The notes beneath the pieces are model-generated. The model was not told where the DNA came from, did not search any database, and saw nothing but the letters and a program-made list of their open reading frames with translations. This document shows positions 31,768 to 33,784 of a stretch of DNA of 33,784 nt, piece after piece. The position numbers and the translations under genes were made by a program. Positions within the stretch are counted from its first letter, which is position 1. The number at the start of each line of letters is the position of its first letter. The stretch covers positions 1 to 33,784 of the forward strand of contig QBYL01000007.1 of the NCBI GenBank assembly GCA_003282835.1, read 5' to 3'. Source of the DNA: Pelagibacteraceae bacterium AG-325-J13. GTDB taxonomy: Bacteria; Pseudomonadota; Alphaproteobacteria; Pelagibacterales; Pelagibacteraceae.

Positions 31768-33217
31768 AATTATCTTCTATTAATTGATTTAATAATCTTA
31801 CACCAAACCCTGTGGCGCCTCCTGAATTCAATGCACCACCATATTTTGAGAATGCCATACCAGCAATATCTAAGTGTGCCCAAGGAGTTTTATTTATAAT
31901 GAATCTTTGTAAAAATTGAGCTGCTGTTGTTGATCCAGCTCCACCAACATAATTTATATTTTGCATATCAGCATTTTTTGAATTCATAAGTTTGTCATAA
32001 TTTTTATGAAGTGGCATTCTCCATAGTTTTTCTTCAACTTTTTCACCTGCGTTTAAAATTTGTTTAGATAACTTATCATCGTTTGAAAAAAGTCCAGCAA
32101 ATTCAGATCCCAAACAAACTATAATAGCGCCTGTTAAAGTAGCTAAATCAACTATAAATTTTGGTTTAAATTTTCTTTCAGTAAATGTTAATGCATCTGC
32201 TAAAACTAATCTTCCTTCAGCATCCGTGTTTAATACTTCTATAGTTTTGCCGCTATATGATTTAACAATGTCTCCCGGTCTTTGAGCGACACCACTAACC
32301 ATGTTTTCTACAAGCCCTACAACACCAACAGCATTAATTTTTGCTTTTCTTAATGCTAAGTTCTTCATTAAACCAACTACAGCAGCTGATCCTGCCATAT
32401 CGTATGTCATATCTTCCATGAACCTTGCTGGTTTTAAAGAGTAACCACCAGTATCAAAGGTAACTCCTTTTCCTACAAATGCTAATGGTTTAGAATTATT
32501 TTTTGCTCCATTCCATTCCATTGTTACAAGATATGATCCTCTAATACTTCCCATACCTACCCCAAGTAACGCGTTCATGCCAAGTTTTTTTAATTTTCTT
32601 TCATCGTACACGGTTACTTTCAAGCCATCTTTCTTAAGAGAGTTAATTCTTTTTGCATATTCATCTGGGTGTAAAATATTTCCTGGTTCAGAAACTAAAT
32701 CTCTTGCGTAAAACGTTCCATCTTCTAAAGCTTTAAATTTTAATTGATTTTGAGTAGAAGGTTTATTTTTACTTCCTAATACATTTATAGAAATAATTCT
32801 TGATTCTTTTTTAGTTTTATATTTTTTAAATTCGTAAGATTTTAATTTTAATCCATGAAGAAAATGCCCTATAAAATTTTCATGTTTAACTATTACGCTA
32901 TCAGTATTTATGTAGTACTCACTATTCTTTCCATAGTTTATACGTCCATAGAATTCAGCGCCTAAATTTTCTATATCAAAAATCTTTAAATCTTTTTTAA
33001 TAGATATTAAAACTATCTTTCTTTTTGAATTTAGTTCAAAAACAAACATGTTTTTTTTTAAATCACTAGTTTTCAATAAATCATTTATGTACGAAAATTC
33101 AGAGTTAGAAAGATATTTTTTTAATCCATTAGCGTTGAATTTTTCATCTGCAAATAAAACCAAATTAGATGAGGAATTACCTTTTGATTTGATAGAATAA
33201 TTTATTTTAATAGACAT
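31754..33217 (-). CDS. pepA: Leucyl aminopeptidase (M17 family)
   Basis: Two-metal aminopeptidase that releases N-terminal residues; some homologues also bind DNA. It has 487 residues. A variable N-terminal domain is followed by the catalytic domain with metal and catalytic residues K250 and D255 (GKGVTFDTGG), K262, D273, and D332, E334 and R336 in the family signature NTDAEGRL (330-337). The C-terminal GGAGSTTAAQFLQRF and WAHLDIAGMAFS blocks are typical. It is divergent from the LptF-type permease gene, as in other alphaproteobacteria, and overlaps ndk. A good promoter lies upstream at 33252-33280. Confidence 0.97.
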   Translation of the reverse strand: MSIKINYSIKSKGNSSSNLVLFADEKFNANGLKKYLSNSEFSYINDLLKTSDLKKNMFVFELNSKRKIVLISIKKDLKIFDIENLGAEFYGRINYGKNSEYYINTDSVIVKHENFIGHFLHGLKLKSYEFKKYKTKKESRIISINVLGSKNKPSTQNQLKFKALEDGTFYARDLVSEPGNILHPDEYAKRINSLKKDGLKVTVYDERKLKKLGMNALLGVGMGSIRGSYLVTMEWNGAKNNSKPLAFVGKGVTFDTGGYSLKPARFMEDMTYDMAGSAAVVGLMKNLALRKAKINAVGVVGLVENMVSGVAQRPGDIVKSYSGKTIEVLNTDAEGRLVLADALTFTERKFKPKFIVDLATLTGAIIVCLGSEFAGLFSNDDKLSKQILNAGEKVEEKLWRMPLHKNYDKLMNSKNADMQNINYVGGAGSTTAAQFLQRFIINKTPWAHLDIAGMAFSKYGGALNSGGATGFGVRLLNQLIEDNYEQH

Positions 33218-33251
33218 AAGTTTTTAAACGTTCTCTTATAGAGTTGAGTGG

Positions 33252-33280
33252 TATATATGACCATATTTGCAACATTTCAA
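33252..33280 (-). promoter_or_regulatory. Candidate promoter of pepA-ndk
   Basis: On the minus strand, TTGAAA (33280-33275) and TATATA (33257-33252) are separated by 17 bp, the best-spaced -35/-10 pair I found. The start would be near 33245, giving a leader of about 28 nt before the pepA ATG. The remaining part of the 139-bp gap contains TATACA (33341-33346), a possible -10 for lptF. Confidence 0.5.
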
Positions 33281-33356
33281 TGGAAATTTTGTGGCAGCTT
33301 ACTATCATAGGTTGAGTTTTAACCAAAGTTGCATTAATTATATACATCAAATTGCA

Positions 33357-33784
33357 ATGCTACAAAACAAAATTTATCAAAACTTTATAAAAGAAATTCT
33401 CAAAACTTTCTTTGTTATTTTACTTGGTTTATCTCTGCTTGCTTGGACGGTTAGAGCAGTGAATTTTCTAGACTTAATTGTGGAAAGTGGATACTCGCTA
33501 ACAACTTATTTTCAATATTCGATTTTAAATTTATTTGGAATTTTAACTAAATTCATACCACTTTCTTTTCTTTTAGCTTTAATCATATTTATAGTGAAAC
33601 AAATTCAAGAAAATGAATTCATCATACTTTGGACTTCGGGTGTAAAAAAATTAAAATTGATAAATTTATTTTTTTTAATTTCTGTGATTGTTTTGCTTTT
33701 TTATATCATATTTTCAACTTTTCTTACTCCTTTAGCTTTAAACAAATCTAGACAGCTTTTAAATGCTGATGGATTTAATTCTTT
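33357..33784 (+). CDS. lptF: LptF/LptG-family LPS export permease, N-terminal part (cut by window edge)
   Basis: Inner-membrane permease subunit that, with LptB, extracts lipopolysaccharide for transport to the outer membrane. About 142 codons are visible from the ATG at 33357 (MLQNKIYQNFIKEILKTFF). The first helix (FFVILLGLSLLAWTVRAVNFLDL), the helix ILTKFIPLSFLLALIIFIV and the conserved ENEFIILWTSGVKK coupling region match the YjgP/YjgQ fold. LptF rather than LptG is suggested by the position next to pepA as the first gene. The rest lies outside the window. Confidence 0.88.
   Translation, partial: MLQNKIYQNFIKEILKTFFVILLGLSLLAWTVRAVNFLDLIVESGYSLTTYFQYSILNLFGILTKFIPLSFLLALIIFIVKQIQENEFIILWTSGVKKLKLINLFFLISVIVLLFYIIFSTFLTPLALNKSRQLLNADGFNS

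Overview
This window looks like a streamlined marine alphaproteobacterium of the SAR11 / Pelagibacter type. The DNA is very AT-rich. Genes are packed with 1-22 bp overlaps, and no gene-free stretch exceeds about 150 bp. The gene set is typically alphaproteobacterial: an Rrf2-suf operon, an NDUFA12-type complex I subunit, DUF2155, DUF2066 next to a DnaA-like Hda gene, and PBP1A next to prfB. The species assignment is inference from composition and gene order. I see no CRISPR array, phage, IS element or integrase.

Layout. Positions 1-2845 (minus) hold a transporter of the EamA family, a WecA/MraY-type phosphoglycosyl transferase, tRNA-Leu(UAG) and the 5' part of trigger factor. Positions 2976-4382 (plus) hold glutamine synthetase. 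Positions 4395-10520 (minus) hold a complete Fe-S assembly operon: rrf2-sufB-sufC-sufD-sufS-sufU-sufT-sufA. Positions 10652-13719 hold an alpha/beta hydrolase, anmK (minus) and tyrS. Positions 13712-19332 (minus) hold the chain PBP1A, prfB and an AsmA-like protein; prfB contains a programmed +1 frameshift. Positions 19480-21306 (plus) hold an RNase E/G without any cysteine. Positions 21303-22281 (minus) hold thiS-thiG. Positions 22314-24515 (plus) hold aroQ-accB-accC. Positions 24512-25358 (minus) hold NDUFA12 and a DUF2155 protein. Positions 25455-26270 (plus) hold an orphan NrdJ-tail-like TSCPD protein. Positions 26267-29749 (minus) hold DUF2066-hda-aspS. Positions 29775-31360 (plus) hold purM-purN. 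Positions 31357-33217 (minus) hold pepA-ndk. From 33357 (plus) the start of an LptF-type permease runs off the end.

Most genes are housekeeping: Fe-S assembly, nitrogen assimilation, purine, thiamine, shikimate and fatty-acid steps, cell wall synthesis and recycling, and translation. I did not find an obviously new multi-gene system. The most interesting points are architectural. Six of seven convergent gene pairs overlap at their 3' ends, leaving no room for intrinsic terminators. The prfB frameshift signal matches the E. coli one over 15 nt. RNase E has lost its zinc-link cysteines. The thiS GGG-tail codons double as the thiG ribosome binding site, pointing to a TTG start. tRNA-Leu ends 7 nt before the tig start codon. 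AspRS carries the residues of the non-discriminating type. Several starts were moved from the longest open frame (rrf2, hydrolase, tyrS, thiG, hda), with reasons given in each entry.
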